64,000 nucleotides of DNA from Arenibacter sp. ARW7G5Y1 (GCF_003201775.1 NZ_QJJZ01000010.1:67899-131898), one strand, 5' to 3'. Numbered from the stretch's first letter, positions 17,267-27,898 are shown. Numbers and translations: made by a program. The notes: generated by a model not told the origin, from the sequence alone.

Positions 17267-18847
17267 ATGTCTACTTCAAAAAAAACATTTTTTTTCGGGG
17301 AAGATTATCTTTCTGCAGGCCTCGCTCTAGGCCTTACTAGAGGAACGATCCACGGACAGATCTCAGAGAAAGCAAGAAAAAGGATTCGTGCCAGTAATAA
17401 TGCCGTGGCATGTATTGTGGAAAGGGGAAAAGCTGTTTACGGAATCAATACCGGTTTTGGCCCCTTATGCACCACTAAAATCTCCAAAACCGAAACCAAC
17501 ATATTACAAAACAATATTCTGCAAAGCCATAGCGTAGGAGTTGGAGAGCCCATCGAAAACGAGATTGCCAAGTTGATGCTCGTTTTAAAGGTCCATTCCC
17601 TTGCCAAAGGTTGTTCTGGTATTGCTGAAGCCACCCTGGACCGTATATTATGGCATATAGATAACGATGCTATTCCAATAGTGCCCTCCCAAGGCTCTGT
17701 AGGGGCATCGGGTGACCTTGCCCCTTTATCCCATTTGTTTTTACCGCTAATTGGTATGGGAAAAGTTAGGTATATCAAAAAGGTGATTTCCACAGAGCAA
17801 CTACATAAAATTTACGGCCTTCAACCTCTGGAATTGGGGCCCAAGGAGGGATTGGCGTTAATAAACGGTACGCAATTTATTGCTGCCCACGCCGTAATGG
17901 TCATTGACAAAATGTACGCTTGCCTTACCCATGCCGACATCATTGGTGCCATGATGATCGAAGGGTTACAAGCCAGTGTAAAACCATTTTATAAAGAGTT
18001 GCATGATCTACGTCCCTTTAAAGGCAATAGCCACGTGGCCGCAAAAATCCGTTTCCTATTGAAGGATTCGGAAATTATGCAAGATCATATAGATTGTGAA
18101 AAGGTACAGGATCCCTATTCGCTCAGATGCATTCCACAAGTCCACGGTGCTTCCAGAAATGCGTGGTTACATTTAAAGGAACTATTGGAGATAGAGTTAA
18201 ATTCAGTTACGGACAACCCCATTATTATAGATGAGGACTTAACGATAAGTGGGGGCAATTTTCACGGACAGCCATTGGCCATGGCGCTGGACTATGTATG
18301 TTTGGCCGCCTCTGAGCTTGGAAACATCTCGGACCGCCGTATTTATCTGGCCTTGAAAGGCAATAGCCCCGGGGTACCAAAATTATTGATGAAAGATACA
18401 GGAATCAATTCGGGCTATATGATCCTCCAATACACCACGGCGGCTTTGGCCAGTGAAAATAAGGGTTTGTGTTTTCCTGCCAGTGCGGATAGCATCCCAA
18501 CTTCCCTAGGACAGGAAGACCATGTAAGTATGGGGTCCATCAGCGGCAGAAAGGCGATGCAGGTCTTAGAGAACGTTGAAAAAATATTGGCCATTGAACT
18601 CCTTACGGCAGCACAGGCTTTTGAATTTAGAAAACCTATGAAATCAGGAGTCTTGTTGGATGAAGTCCATAAAACGATTCGTAAAAAAGTGGCCTTTGCC
18701 CATAAGGACAGGGTATTCTCGGATGACATTGAAAAGGGAATTGAAATAATTAAAAACCGTACGATAATACAGTCAATACAAAAAACAATGCAGCACCACA
18801 ATCTAAAAATGGAAAGTCCATTCGAAGATGAATTTGAAAAATATTGA
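17267..18847 (+). CDS. hutH: Histidine ammonia-lyase
   Basis: First enzyme of histidine degradation, converting L-histidine to urocanate and ammonia. The self-forming MIO electrophile comes from Ala-Ser-Gly at 147-149 in GSVGASGDLAPLSH. Other family regions are YGINTGFGPL and SDNPIIIDED-like VTDNPIIIDED and the QEDHVSMGSISGRK segment. 526 residues, slightly longer than the usual 500-510. It heads a plus-strand operon with hutI and hutU, 42 bp upstream of hutI. Confidence 0.96.
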   Translation: MSTSKKTFFFGEDYLSAGLALGLTRGTIHGQISEKARKRIRASNNAVACIVERGKAVYGINTGFGPLCTTKISKTETNILQNNILQSHSVGVGEPIENEIAKLMLVLKVHSLAKGCSGIAEATLDRILWHIDNDAIPIVPSQGSVGASGDLAPLSHLFLPLIGMGKVRYIKKVISTEQLHKIYGLQPLELGPKEGLALINGTQFIAAHAVMVIDKMYACLTHADIIGAMMIEGLQASVKPFYKELHDLRPFKGNSHVAAKIRFLLKDSEIMQDHIDCEKVQDPYSLRCIPQVHGASRNAWLHLKELLEIELNSVTDNPIIIDEDLTISGGNFHGQPLAMALDYVCLAASELGNISDRRIYLALKGNSPGVPKLLMKDTGINSGYMILQYTTAALASENKGLCFPASADSIPTSLGQEDHVSMGSISGRKAMQVLENVEKILAIELLTAAQAFEFRKPMKSGVLLDEVHKTIRKKVAFAHKDRVFSDDIEKGIEIIKNRTIIQSIQKTMQHHNLKMESPFEDEFEKY

Positions 18848-18889
18848 ACAATAGTCATGCCCTCAGCTATAGTTAGTCTAATATAACCC

Positions 18890-20188
18890 ATGGACAAAAT
18901 AAAAAAATACACCCTAATAGGCCCCTTTAAGCAAATCTTGACGATGGTAGGTTTACCGTTAAAAGGAGCCCTATCCGATGAGCAATTGCCCATATTGGAA
19001 AATGGGGGCATTATTATGGCAGATGAAAAAATCCATGCCATAGGACCATATCCTGAAATTCAGGCGGAAGCAAACTACCTAAATGCTGAAATTATCCATA
19101 TCCAATCCACAATGGTATGCCTTCCCGGGTTAATTGATGCCCACACCCATATCTGCTTCGGCGGTAGCAGGGCCAAAGACTATGCCCTCCGAAATTCCGG
19201 TAAAACCTATCTCGAAATTGCCATGGCCGGGGGTGGAATCTGGGATACGGTAACCGAGACAAGAATATCCCTAACACCCTCACTAATTGAGGGTGTCAAG
19301 ATAAGAGCGGATAGACATTTGGCACATGGAGTGACCACCATAGAAGTAAAAAGTGGCTATGGCCTTACGGTACAGGAAGAACTAAAAATGCTAAGGGCTA
19401 TTGCTTCAACCAATAAAATATGCCAGCCCGACCTAATACCTACTTGCTTGGCTGCCCATATGGTCCCTAAAGACTACCAGGGAAGTCCATCCAATTATCT
19501 ATTGGAAATAAGCAATACACTATTTCCGATAATAAAAAAGGGAAAATTGACGAATAGGATCGATGCCTTTCTGGAAGAAGGGGCATTTTCCCCTACTTTG
19601 ATTGCCCCCTATTTTGACAAAGCAAAAGCCATGGGGTTCGATATCACTGTGCACGCAGACCAATTTTCTATTGGTGGTAGTGCCGTAGCGGTAAAATACA
19701 ATGCCATCAGTGCCGATCATTTGGAAGCCAGTACAGAAACAGAAATTCAGCTTCTGGCCAAAAGCAATGTAGTGGCCACTGCCTTGCCGGGCGCCTCTTT
19801 GGGCTTGGGCTGCAACTATGCACCAGCCCGCCGACTATTGGATGCCGGGTCGGCCCTTGCCATCGCCAGTGATTGGAACCCAGGTTCCGCCCCAATGGGC
19901 AATTTAACGATTCAGGCCGCGGTTCTGGGCGCCTTTGAAAAACTCTCCAATACTGAGGTACTGGCCGGAATAACCTTTAGGGCCGCAGCTGCTTTAAACC
20001 TAAAGGACCGCGGTACCCTAAAAAGTGGGTTATTGGCAGATCTCATTGCATTCCCCCACAAGGATTACCAAGAAATTCTTTACCAACAGGGAATGATGCC
20101 GCCTTCGCTTGTCTGCAAAAGAGGAAAATTGGTAGTACATAAACAATACCCTAAAAGAGACCTAAACCATGACGGAAGAGAACTTTAA
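18890..20188 (+). CDS. hutI: Imidazolonepropionase
   Basis: Third step of histidine degradation: opens 4-imidazolone-5-propanoate to N-formimidoyl-glutamate. Amidohydrolase fold with metal ligands in DAHTHICFGGSRAKDY, HADQFSIGGS, SADHLEAS and the SDWNPGSAPMGNL segment. Its last 20 bp overlap the start of hutU, so the two are translationally coupled. Confidence 0.96.
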   Translation: MDKIKKYTLIGPFKQILTMVGLPLKGALSDEQLPILENGGIIMADEKIHAIGPYPEIQAEANYLNAEIIHIQSTMVCLPGLIDAHTHICFGGSRAKDYALRNSGKTYLEIAMAGGGIWDTVTETRISLTPSLIEGVKIRADRHLAHGVTTIEVKSGYGLTVQEELKMLRAIASTNKICQPDLIPTCLAAHMVPKDYQGSPSNYLLEISNTLFPIIKKGKLTNRIDAFLEEGAFSPTLIAPYFDKAKAMGFDITVHADQFSIGGSAVAVKYNAISADHLEASTETEIQLLAKSNVVATALPGASLGLGCNYAPARRLLDAGSALAIASDWNPGSAPMGNLTIQAAVLGAFEKLSNTEVLAGITFRAAAALNLKDRGTLKSGLLADLIAFPHKDYQEILYQQGMMPPSLVCKRGKLVVHKQYPKRDLNHDGREL

Positions 20189-22181
20189 AGCACAAATACT
20201 CCAGGGGATACCGAAAGAATTACCAGAAAAAAACGTCTTTCCCAAGAATACCAATAGAGCACCCAAACGCAGGGATATCCTTTCCTTGGAGGAGAAGAAA
20301 TTGGCCATACGCAATGCCTTGCGTTATTTTCCTAAGGATTGGCACGAGATCCTTGGAAAAGAATTTGCCCAAGAATTGAATACTCTGGGCAGAATCTATA
20401 TGCATCGCTTCAAACCCGATTACCCTCTTTATGCAAGACCAATTGATCATTATCCTGCAAAAACGGTTGAAGCTGCCTGTATAATGCTAATGATCCAAAA
20501 CAATTTAGATCCCCAACTTGCACAACATCCAGAAGAACTCATAACCTATGGGGGCAATGGTGCCGTTTTTCAGAACTGGGCACAGTATCTCATTACCATG
20601 CAGTATTTGGCTACCATGACCAATGAGCAAACTTTGCATATTTATTCCGGGCATCCTATGGGACTATTTCCCTCTTCCAAAGAAGCACCAAGAGTAGTGG
20701 TTACCAACGGGATGATGGTCCCCAACTATTCCAAACAGGACGACTGGGAGAAGTATAATGCCCTTGGGGTTACACAATATGGACAAATGACGGCAGGATC
20801 CTATATGTACATAGGACCCCAAGGAATAGTCCACGGCACCACCATAACCGTACTGAACGCCTTTAGAAAAGTCTTGAAAAATAACGAATCGGCCAAAGGA
20901 AAAATATTTCTTACCTCGGGTTTAGGGGGGATGAGCGGGGCCCAGCCCAAGGCGGGTAATATTGCCGGCTGCATTACCATTTGTGCCGAGGTAAACAAAG
21001 TTGCCGCAGAAAAAAGATTCCAGCAAGCTTGGGTAGATCAGCTTTTGGAAGACTTGGACCAATTGGTTATACGAACTAGACAGGCCATACAACATCAAGA
21101 AGTTGTTTCCTTGGCATACATTGGCAACATTGTTGAAGTATGGGAAAGGTTTGACCAGGAAAAGATATTCGTTCATTTAGGATCCGATCAGACCTCCCTT
21201 CACAACCCCTGGTCAGGGGGGTATTATCCGGCTGGGCTGAGCTTTGAAGAATCCAATATTCTGATGCATAGGGAACCCAAAGTTTTTAAACAAAAAGTAC
21301 AGGCCTCCTTAAGAAGACATGTTGACGCTATTAACAAACATACCGCCAAAGGGACTTACTTCTTTGATTATGGCAATGCTTTTTTATTAGAGGCATCTCG
21401 AGCGGGCGCAGATATAATGGCGGGCCATGGCAAAGATTTTAGATACCCATCTTATGTTCAAGACATCCTAGGCCCCTTGTGTTTCGATTACGGCTTTGGC
21501 CCCTTTAGATGGGTATGCACCTCAGGAGACCCCGTAGATTTACAAACGACCGATAAACTTGCACTGCAAACTTTGGAAAAAATTAGGCCTAACGCACCCT
21601 TCGAAATCCAACAGCAAATACAGGACAATATAAAATGGATCCGGGAAGCATCATCCAATAACTTGGTCGTAGGATCACAGGCCCGTATATTATATGCCGA
21701 TGCAGAAGGTAGGTCTAAAATTGCCATGGCCTTTAACACCGCTATAAACACAGGAGAAATCAGTGCGCCTATTGTTTTGGGAAGGGACCACCATGACGTT
21801 GGGGGTACGGATTCCCCCTTTCGGGAAACGAGCAATATTTATGACGGTAGTAAGTTTACCGCAGACATGGCTGTCCACAATGTAGTTGGGGATAGTTTTA
21901 GTGGCGCTACCTGGGTTTCCCTTCACAACGGTGGCGGTGTAGGTTGGGGCGAAACCATCAACGGTGGTTTCGGTTTGGTGCTGGACGGTTCGAACGATGC
22001 TGCCAGACGCTTAAAAAGCATGCTTTTTTATGACGTAAACAATGGAATATCCCGAAGAAGTTGGGCAAGAAACAAGGAAGCATTATTTACAATAAAACGG
22101 GAAATGGCCCGTAGCCCGGAATTAAAGGTTACCTTGCCAAATATGGTTGAGGATGGATTGCTGGATTATTTATTTCAATAA
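20169..22181 (+). CDS. hutU: Urocanate hydratase (long form)
   Basis: Second step of histidine degradation: adds water to urocanate giving imidazolonepropionate, with tightly bound NAD+. Recognisable are YSGHPMGLFPSS, the NAD-binding GLGGMSGAQPKAGN, the active Cys in FRWVCTSGDP, and HHDVGGTDSPFRET. At 670 residues it is about 100 longer than proteobacterial HutU; the long form is what I expect in Bacteroidota. The start ATG overlaps hutI by 20 bp. Confidence 0.95.
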   Translation: MTEENFKAQILQGIPKELPEKNVFPKNTNRAPKRRDILSLEEKKLAIRNALRYFPKDWHEILGKEFAQELNTLGRIYMHRFKPDYPLYARPIDHYPAKTVEAACIMLMIQNNLDPQLAQHPEELITYGGNGAVFQNWAQYLITMQYLATMTNEQTLHIYSGHPMGLFPSSKEAPRVVVTNGMMVPNYSKQDDWEKYNALGVTQYGQMTAGSYMYIGPQGIVHGTTITVLNAFRKVLKNNESAKGKIFLTSGLGGMSGAQPKAGNIAGCITICAEVNKVAAEKRFQQAWVDQLLEDLDQLVIRTRQAIQHQEVVSLAYIGNIVEVWERFDQEKIFVHLGSDQTSLHNPWSGGYYPAGLSFEESNILMHREPKVFKQKVQASLRRHVDAINKHTAKGTYFFDYGNAFLLEASRAGADIMAGHGKDFRYPSYVQDILGPLCFDYGFGPFRWVCTSGDPVDLQTTDKLALQTLEKIRPNAPFEIQQQIQDNIKWIREASSNNLVVGSQARILYADAEGRSKIAMAFNTAINTGEISAPIVLGRDHHDVGGTDSPFRETSNIYDGSKFTADMAVHNVVGDSFSGATWVSLHNGGGVGWGETINGGFGLVLDGSNDAARRLKSMLFYDVNNGISRRSWARNKEALFTIKREMARSPELKVTLPNMVEDGLLDYLFQ

Positions 22182-22412
22182 AAATATTTTAAGCCTTTAT
22201 TGCTTGCCGCATATGTCAGACAAGACAATACCGTAATTAAAATCCTACAAGCTACTAAATTGAGGCAAAAATAGATATCCATAATTTTAAATTTTACTTG
22301 GAATCATCTATTTTTATTCATTGAACAGCTCTTCATCCAGATATAAAAATGGCCCTAAAGACTGTTCCTCAATTTTGGAACAAACATTCGATAAATAAGT
22401 ATATTTAAAACA

Positions 22413-23267
22413 ATGATTCCCTGTCCAATCTGTAACCATCCCAAAACCAAATTAAAATACCAGCTTAAATTTAATGTACATGAATGTCCCAATTGCGGTT
22501 TTCAATTTTGTCCCGAGGCCACCTTTAATAAAAGTTTGGTTTCGGATTTAAATGAAGAAACCCGTGAAAAAGCACTTATCAATTTAAGGAAAGGGAATTT
22601 TCAACATATCATCGCTTCCATTAAAAAAAACAAGGACATTAAATCCAAAGGGCTGGAGGTAGGCCCGGGATATGGTTGGTTTTTGGAGGTCTGCCGGGAT
22701 CATGGCATTGATTGCCTGGGCATTGAACCTGAAACCCGCTTCAATGAACAATATCTTAAAAAAGGCTTGGAAGTACAGAATGGCTTTTTTCCACAAGATC
22801 TACAAAAGGAATCACATTTTGATTTTATTGCCTATAATGATGTGATGGAACACCTACCCGATCTAAAAGGAATTATGGCGGCCAATTATGCTTTACTAAA
22901 TCCGCAAGGCCTCTTGATCGTTAATTTACCGCAACAAGATGGTATAATTTATTTCATTTCCAAAATAGCCTATCTATTTGGGGTAAAATCGTTGTTGGAC
23001 AGAATGTGGCAATTTAATTTCCATAGCCCACATTTAAGCTATTTTACCCGAAAGACCTTGCTAAAATTGGCCCAGGACAACAATTTTGATGCTGTAGAAT
23101 CATTTCCTTTAAAAACTATTAATCTATCCGAAATATCGGATAGGATAGAACAGGATGACCAACAAGGAACTTTTGCGAAGATGGCAACTAAAATAGGGGT
23201 GTTCCTAATGTTTCCATTATTACAAATTTTTCCGGACACCCGTTGTTTTATATTTAGAAAAAAATAA
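22413..23267 (+). CDS. Class I SAM-dependent methyltransferase with zinc ribbon
   Basis: 284 residues. An N-terminal zinc ribbon (C4, C7, C25, C28) precedes a Rossmann methyltransferase domain with motif I GLEVGPGYGWFLEVC and the NDVMEHLPD segment. Proteins of this plan often act in surface polysaccharide or lipid-linked sugar modification. The next gene follows immediately and a GT2 enzyme comes after, so a role in cell-surface glycan assembly is likely; the substrate is unknown. Confidence 0.85.
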   Translation: MIPCPICNHPKTKLKYQLKFNVHECPNCGFQFCPEATFNKSLVSDLNEETREKALINLRKGNFQHIIASIKKNKDIKSKGLEVGPGYGWFLEVCRDHGIDCLGIEPETRFNEQYLKKGLEVQNGFFPQDLQKESHFDFIAYNDVMEHLPDLKGIMAANYALLNPQGLLIVNLPQQDGIIYFISKIAYLFGVKSLLDRMWQFNFHSPHLSYFTRKTLLKLAQDNNFDAVESFPLKTINLSEISDRIEQDDQQGTFAKMATKIGVFLMFPLLQIFPDTRCFIFRKK

Positions 23268-23321
23268 TTGGGCATAAAAAATGAAGTTTCTTCCAAGCAA
23301 CATATAAAATCAACAAATCCG

Positions 23322-25724
23322 ATGATTGAAGTATTGCTAAAAATTAAAAAATGGACAACCAAGTTTACCGGGTTTACCGAGGAGCACAATTCCTTTAGAG
23401 ATCCGATATTTATACTACTAGGCCTTCTTTTTGTATTAACCCTCTTTGCTGCCTATTCCAATCATTTCCAAAATGGTTTTCATTTTGACGACAACCATAC
23501 CATAGAGGAGAACAAGGCCATTAAAGAAGTAGATCCATTGGCATTTTTTACGGACGCAACAACCTTTAGCACCCTCCCCAGCAACAGGTCTTACCGACCC
23601 TATACCACACTTGAAAATGCCATTGATTACAAACTTGGAGGTGGCCTGGACCCTTTTGTATTTCATATCCACATTTTCGTTTTTTTTGTTTTGACCTGTG
23701 GCGTCCTTTGCCTTTTTGTTAAAAAACTTCTGGATAAGTTGGAATTCTCCAGATACAACCAGTTTTGGGGACTTCTGATAGCTGCCACTTTTGGCTTGTT
23801 GTGTGCCAATGCGGAAACTGTCAACTACATTATACAACGATCGGAAATTGTAGCTGGCTTCTATGTGCTATTGGGATTTGTAGCTTTCTTAAGTGGTGGG
23901 AAATGGCGAAAATGGCACCTTTACCTCATTTTTCCCTTTATAGGTTTCTTTTCCAAGGAAATGGCACTGGTTTTTTCACCGCTGCTTTTCCTATATCTTT
24001 TAATTTTTGAAGAGGAGGTAGATCTTTTACACTTCTACAGGACAAGGGAACTTAAAAAATGTATCCGCTCCTTTACAAAGGTGCTTCCGTCCTTTGTCCT
24101 AACACTGGCCTTTTTAATTTTCTATTTCAGCATGCTCCCGGAAACTTTTGCTCCCGGTGGTCCTGATCGTTACAATTATTTAATTACCCAGCCCTTGGTA
24201 ATGTGCCACTATATTTTAACCTATTTTATACCTTACAACCTCTCTGCAGATACGGATTGGGTGGCATTTGAATCCATTACGGATTACAGGGCAATATTGG
24301 GCATTATAGGAATAGGCATATTAATTTTCTTTGCGCTGAAAACATCCAGTAAAAAGGAAACAAAATTATTTTCCTTTGGCCTTCTTTGGTTCTTCATCTC
24401 GCTCCTGCCCTCTTCCTCCGTACTTCCCTTTGCCGAGGTGCTTAACGACCACCGAAGCTTTATCCCATATATGGGACTTACAATAGCCTTTGTTTTTGGC
24501 TCCAAATATGTCCTTGAAACCTATTATCCTAAAATTGTGAGCTCAAAAAAAGGGCAATCCATATTAACGCTGTTTATTATCCTTTTCCTCTTCGCCAACG
24601 CCTATGGGGTGCACCAGCGAAACAAAGTATGGAAAGACGAACTCAGTCTTTGGCAGGATGTCACCGTAAAAAGTCCAAAAAATGGACGAGGCCATATGAA
24701 TTATGGCCTCGCACTAATGGCCAAGGGAGATTATACCAACGCCGAAATATCGTTCAAAAAGGCCTTGGAATATGTCCCAAATTATTCCAGTATCTACACT
24801 AATATGGGTATATTAAAAAATGCTATTGGCGATAAGGAAAGTGCCGAAAAGTACTTCCAAAAATCCTTATCCCTTAGTGATGCCAACCATAGAACCAAGT
24901 ACTTTTATGGTAGGTATTTGTTTCAAAATGATAAATTTAAGGAGGCTATTGACCAATTTAAAGAAATAAATCTTATTGTTCCCAATTACCTTGATACCAA
25001 CGACTATATCTTTAAATCCTATCACAAACTTAAGGATTGGGAAAATATGAAAAGCTACAGTCAAGAGGTTTTGGCGAATTGGCCAAACGATGATACTACA
25101 AAAAAATATTTGGATATTGCGATGAACAAAAAATCCATACTTACAGTTTTGGAAGAAGAGGTCAACACTGCACCCAGCCCAGAGAAATACTTGAATTTGA
25201 GTTTACAGTACTTCAACGAAGGTAATTTCGACGATTGTATCCGGGTAGCAGGAAAGGCCGTAAAATTAAATCCGGAATACGCTGACGCCTATAACAATAT
25301 TGGGATTGGGCACTATTATCTTTTAAATTATGACAAGGCCATTGAAGCATACCAAAAAGCACTGGAATTAAACCCTTCCTTTCAATTGGCGAAAAACAAT
25401 TTGAAAAATGCTAAAGACAAAAAGATGGAAATGGCACGTGTCATTTCAAATTTATCCGATAAGGAAATATCGTCCTATTACATAAACCTTAGTCTTGAAT
25501 TTTACAATAAGGAAAAATATCAAACCTGCATCGCGGTCGCAAGGAAGTCGATCGCAATAGAACCCAATGCCATAGCTTATAACAATATTTGTTCTGCCTA
25601 CAACCAGCTAAAGGAATACCAAAAGGCAATAGCCGCATGTAATGAGGCGTTAAAATTAGACGCTAGTTCCAAATTGGCCAAAGGCAATTTAAATTACGCC
25701 CTGCAACAGGAAGAGAAGCATTAG
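23322..25724 (+). CDS. TMTC-like multi-pass membrane protein with C-terminal TPRs
   Basis: About 800 residues. The N-terminal half has around ten membrane helices and motifs resembling the TMTC/PMT glycosyltransferase class: an acidic FHFDDNHTI after helix 1, NRSYRPYTTLENAIDY, and NDHRSFIPYMGL. The C-terminal half is a run of tetratricopeptide repeats (for example AYNNIGIGHYYLLNYDKAIEAYQKA split over two turns). I use ATG 23322; a TTG at 23268 would add 18 residues. TMTC enzymes O-mannosylate secreted proteins in animals; here it could glycosylate exported proteins, but that is inference. Confidence 0.8.
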   Translation: MIEVLLKIKKWTTKFTGFTEEHNSFRDPIFILLGLLFVLTLFAAYSNHFQNGFHFDDNHTIEENKAIKEVDPLAFFTDATTFSTLPSNRSYRPYTTLENAIDYKLGGGLDPFVFHIHIFVFFVLTCGVLCLFVKKLLDKLEFSRYNQFWGLLIAATFGLLCANAETVNYIIQRSEIVAGFYVLLGFVAFLSGGKWRKWHLYLIFPFIGFFSKEMALVFSPLLFLYLLIFEEEVDLLHFYRTRELKKCIRSFTKVLPSFVLTLAFLIFYFSMLPETFAPGGPDRYNYLITQPLVMCHYILTYFIPYNLSADTDWVAFESITDYRAILGIIGIGILIFFALKTSSKKETKLFSFGLLWFFISLLPSSSVLPFAEVLNDHRSFIPYMGLTIAFVFGSKYVLETYYPKIVSSKKGQSILTLFIILFLFANAYGVHQRNKVWKDELSLWQDVTVKSPKNGRGHMNYGLALMAKGDYTNAEISFKKALEYVPNYSSIYTNMGILKNAIGDKESAEKYFQKSLSLSDANHRTKYFYGRYLFQNDKFKEAIDQFKEINLIVPNYLDTNDYIFKSYHKLKDWENMKSYSQEVLANWPNDDTTKKYLDIAMNKKSILTVLEEEVNTAPSPEKYLNLSLQYFNEGNFDDCIRVAGKAVKLNPEYADAYNNIGIGHYYLLNYDKAIEAYQKALELNPSFQLAKNNLKNAKDKKMEMARVISNLSDKEISSYYINLSLEFYNKEKYQTCIAVARKSIAIEPNAIAYNNICSAYNQLKEYQKAIAACNEALKLDASSKLAKGNLNYALQQEEKH

Positions 25725-25774
25725 AACAAAAGTCAACCCAATAAAAACAATGATCACCCATTAACTCGGCTACC

Positions 25775-26737
25775 ATGGAAACACAGAAATATAGCTCACA
25801 TAAAATTGCTGTTGTAATCCCATTTTACAATGCCTCCAATGAAATATTGCTCGTCATTTCCAAATTACCGAATTATATCCAAGATATTATTATTGTAGAC
25901 GACCATAGTTCCACCCCCCTTCCCAAATCGGATATAGAAAATCTTTCCCCTCCCAAGGCTACAATATATTTTTTAGAGAATCCGACAAATTTAGGGGTAG
26001 GCGGCGCTACCAAAAGAGGGTTTGAGGAAGCTATTAAAATAGGGGCCGAAATCATTATCAAGATCGATGCCGATGACCAGATGGACCTGAGCTACCTTCC
26101 CGATTTACTGGACCCATTAATTGCAAACAACTGCGATGTTGCCAAAGGAAATAGATTCAGGGATTTAAAGGCCCTAAGGGCTATGCCCCTTGTACGAAGA
26201 ATAGGTAATCTAGGCTTATCCTTCCTTATAAAATCGGCCACAGGGTATTGGCACAATTTTGATCCCACCAATGGATTTTTGGCACTTAAAACCGATGTTT
26301 TAAAAAAGTTGGACTTCAACAAACTTGCCAACCGCTATTATTTTGAAACCTCCCTTTTATCCCAGCTATACTTCGAAAAAGCAACTGTTAAGGATATTGC
26401 CATGCCAGCCATATATGGGGATGAAAAATCGCACATGAAAATATGGAAAATGCCCTTTGTCTTTGGAGCTAGACTAACCAACACTTTTGTAAAGCGTATT
26501 GTAAAGGAATACTTTTTGTACGATTTCAATATTGGTTCAATGTATCTCTTATTCGGTTTTCCACTTTTTATGTTCGGTCTCCTTTTTGGTGCTACGGAAT
26601 GGATATATTATGCTTCCATAAATACCTTTGCTCCAACAGGTACCATTATGATCGTTACCCTATCCATTATATTGGGCTTTCAACTTATCCTTCAGGCCAT
26701 ACAATACGACATAATAAATGCTCCGAAAGCACCGTAA
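25775..26737 (+). CDS. Glycosyltransferase family 2 (polyprenyl-phosphate sugar type)
   Basis: 320 residues. The GT-A fold is evident from VVIPFYNASNE, IIVDDHSSTP and the metal-binding KIDADDQMD. Two C-terminal membrane helices (about 255-278 and 288-312) follow, as in polyprenyl-phosphate mannose/glucose synthases and ArnC-like enzymes. It would make the lipid-linked sugar donor for the TMTC-like protein encoded 50 bp upstream, an attractive but unproven pairing. Confidence 0.85.
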   Translation: METQKYSSHKIAVVIPFYNASNEILLVISKLPNYIQDIIIVDDHSSTPLPKSDIENLSPPKATIYFLENPTNLGVGGATKRGFEEAIKIGAEIIIKIDADDQMDLSYLPDLLDPLIANNCDVAKGNRFRDLKALRAMPLVRRIGNLGLSFLIKSATGYWHNFDPTNGFLALKTDVLKKLDFNKLANRYYFETSLLSQLYFEKATVKDIAMPAIYGDEKSHMKIWKMPFVFGARLTNTFVKRIVKEYFLYDFNIGSMYLLFGFPLFMFGLLFGATEWIYYASINTFAPTGTIMIVTLSIILGFQLILQAIQYDIINAPKAP

Positions 26738-26878
26738 AGACATTAAAAAAAATCACTAAAATATTTTGGAACGGTTGGTCTTGTCCGAGGAAAAACACTA
26801 ATATTGATAGAGGCATATTGCCCACTGGGTATCAATAAATTGGTCAACAGGGTCAACAACCTATAAAATTCAATTAAA

Positions 26879-27850
26879 ATGCACACCTATTCCAAAACGG
26901 ACCCTTTTCTTTGGACAGGACGCAAGTCTGGCCAACAGCTTTATCTTCATGAAAAGGTGCTTTGCATAGATCTTAATTCCGAGCAAGTCCCACGCGTAAA
27001 TGTAGGTTCTTGGGCCATATTGGGATATGCCTGCGATGAGGGTGTAAAAAGAAATGAAGGTAGAATTGGTGCCGTATTGGGCCCCGACGCCATCCGTAAG
27101 CAACTAGCCAAACTCCCTAACCACTTATCGGAAAACACCTTATTGATAGATGCCGGAACAATAGATTGTAAGGATGGGGATTTAAGAAAAACACAAACCG
27201 TTTTATCGCGTACCGTTGCCCAACTTCTTCAGCAAAACTCCTTCCCCATACTCTTGGGAGGAGGGCATGACATGGCGTATGGCCATTATAACGGAATAAA
27301 GAAGTATCTGGATACGAAAGGCAACAAAAGATCCATTGGCATCATTAATTTTGATGCGCATTTTGATTTAAGAAGCAACCAAAACAGTAATAATTCAGGA
27401 ACGCCCTTTTTTCAAATTGCAGAGGAATGCAAACAGGACCTATCCAAATTCCAATACCTCTGCCTAGGAATACGCGAGGATGCCAACAACAGTGCCCTTT
27501 ATAACACTGCAAGAAACCTAGGTGTTTGCTATATTGAAAAATCAAACTTCAACCTCCTACATTATGATAAAATTAAAGATAGGATAGAGCAGTTTACCAA
27601 GGAGGTGGATTATATCTACACTACAATAGATTTGGACGGCTTTTCCTCGGCCTACGCCCCTGGAGTTAGTGCCGCTTCCCCTATGGGTTTCTCCCCGGAA
27701 ATTGTTCTGGAATGCCTGAAAATTATAATGGCATCAAAAAAAATGATCAGCCTCGATATTGCCGAAATGAATCCTACTTATGATATTGACCAACAAACAG
27801 CCAAATTGGCTGCTTCCCTGATTCATTTTGTGATCCACCAAAGTCACTAA
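26879..27850 (+). CDS. hutG: Formimidoylglutamase (arginase/agmatinase fold)
   Basis: Last step of histidine degradation, releasing formamide and glutamate from N-formimidoyl-glutamate. The dinuclear manganese site is visible as GGGHDMAYGHY, NFDAHFDLR and TIDLDGFSSAYAPG. 323 residues, normal for the family. Other arginase-fold enzymes (agmatinase) would look similar, but nearby hutHIU decides for HutG. It is separated from hutU by three glycan genes and converges with hmgA. Confidence 0.88.
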   Translation: MHTYSKTDPFLWTGRKSGQQLYLHEKVLCIDLNSEQVPRVNVGSWAILGYACDEGVKRNEGRIGAVLGPDAIRKQLAKLPNHLSENTLLIDAGTIDCKDGDLRKTQTVLSRTVAQLLQQNSFPILLGGGHDMAYGHYNGIKKYLDTKGNKRSIGIINFDAHFDLRSNQNSNNSGTPFFQIAEECKQDLSKFQYLCLGIREDANNSALYNTARNLGVCYIEKSNFNLLHYDKIKDRIEQFTKEVDYIYTTIDLDGFSSAYAPGVSAASPMGFSPEIVLECLKIIMASKKMISLDIAEMNPTYDIDQQTAKLAASLIHFVIHQSH

Positions 27851-27898
27851 CGTCGCTTTCCAAGAAAATCCATTTTTAATCCCATCATTTAGGAAGCC

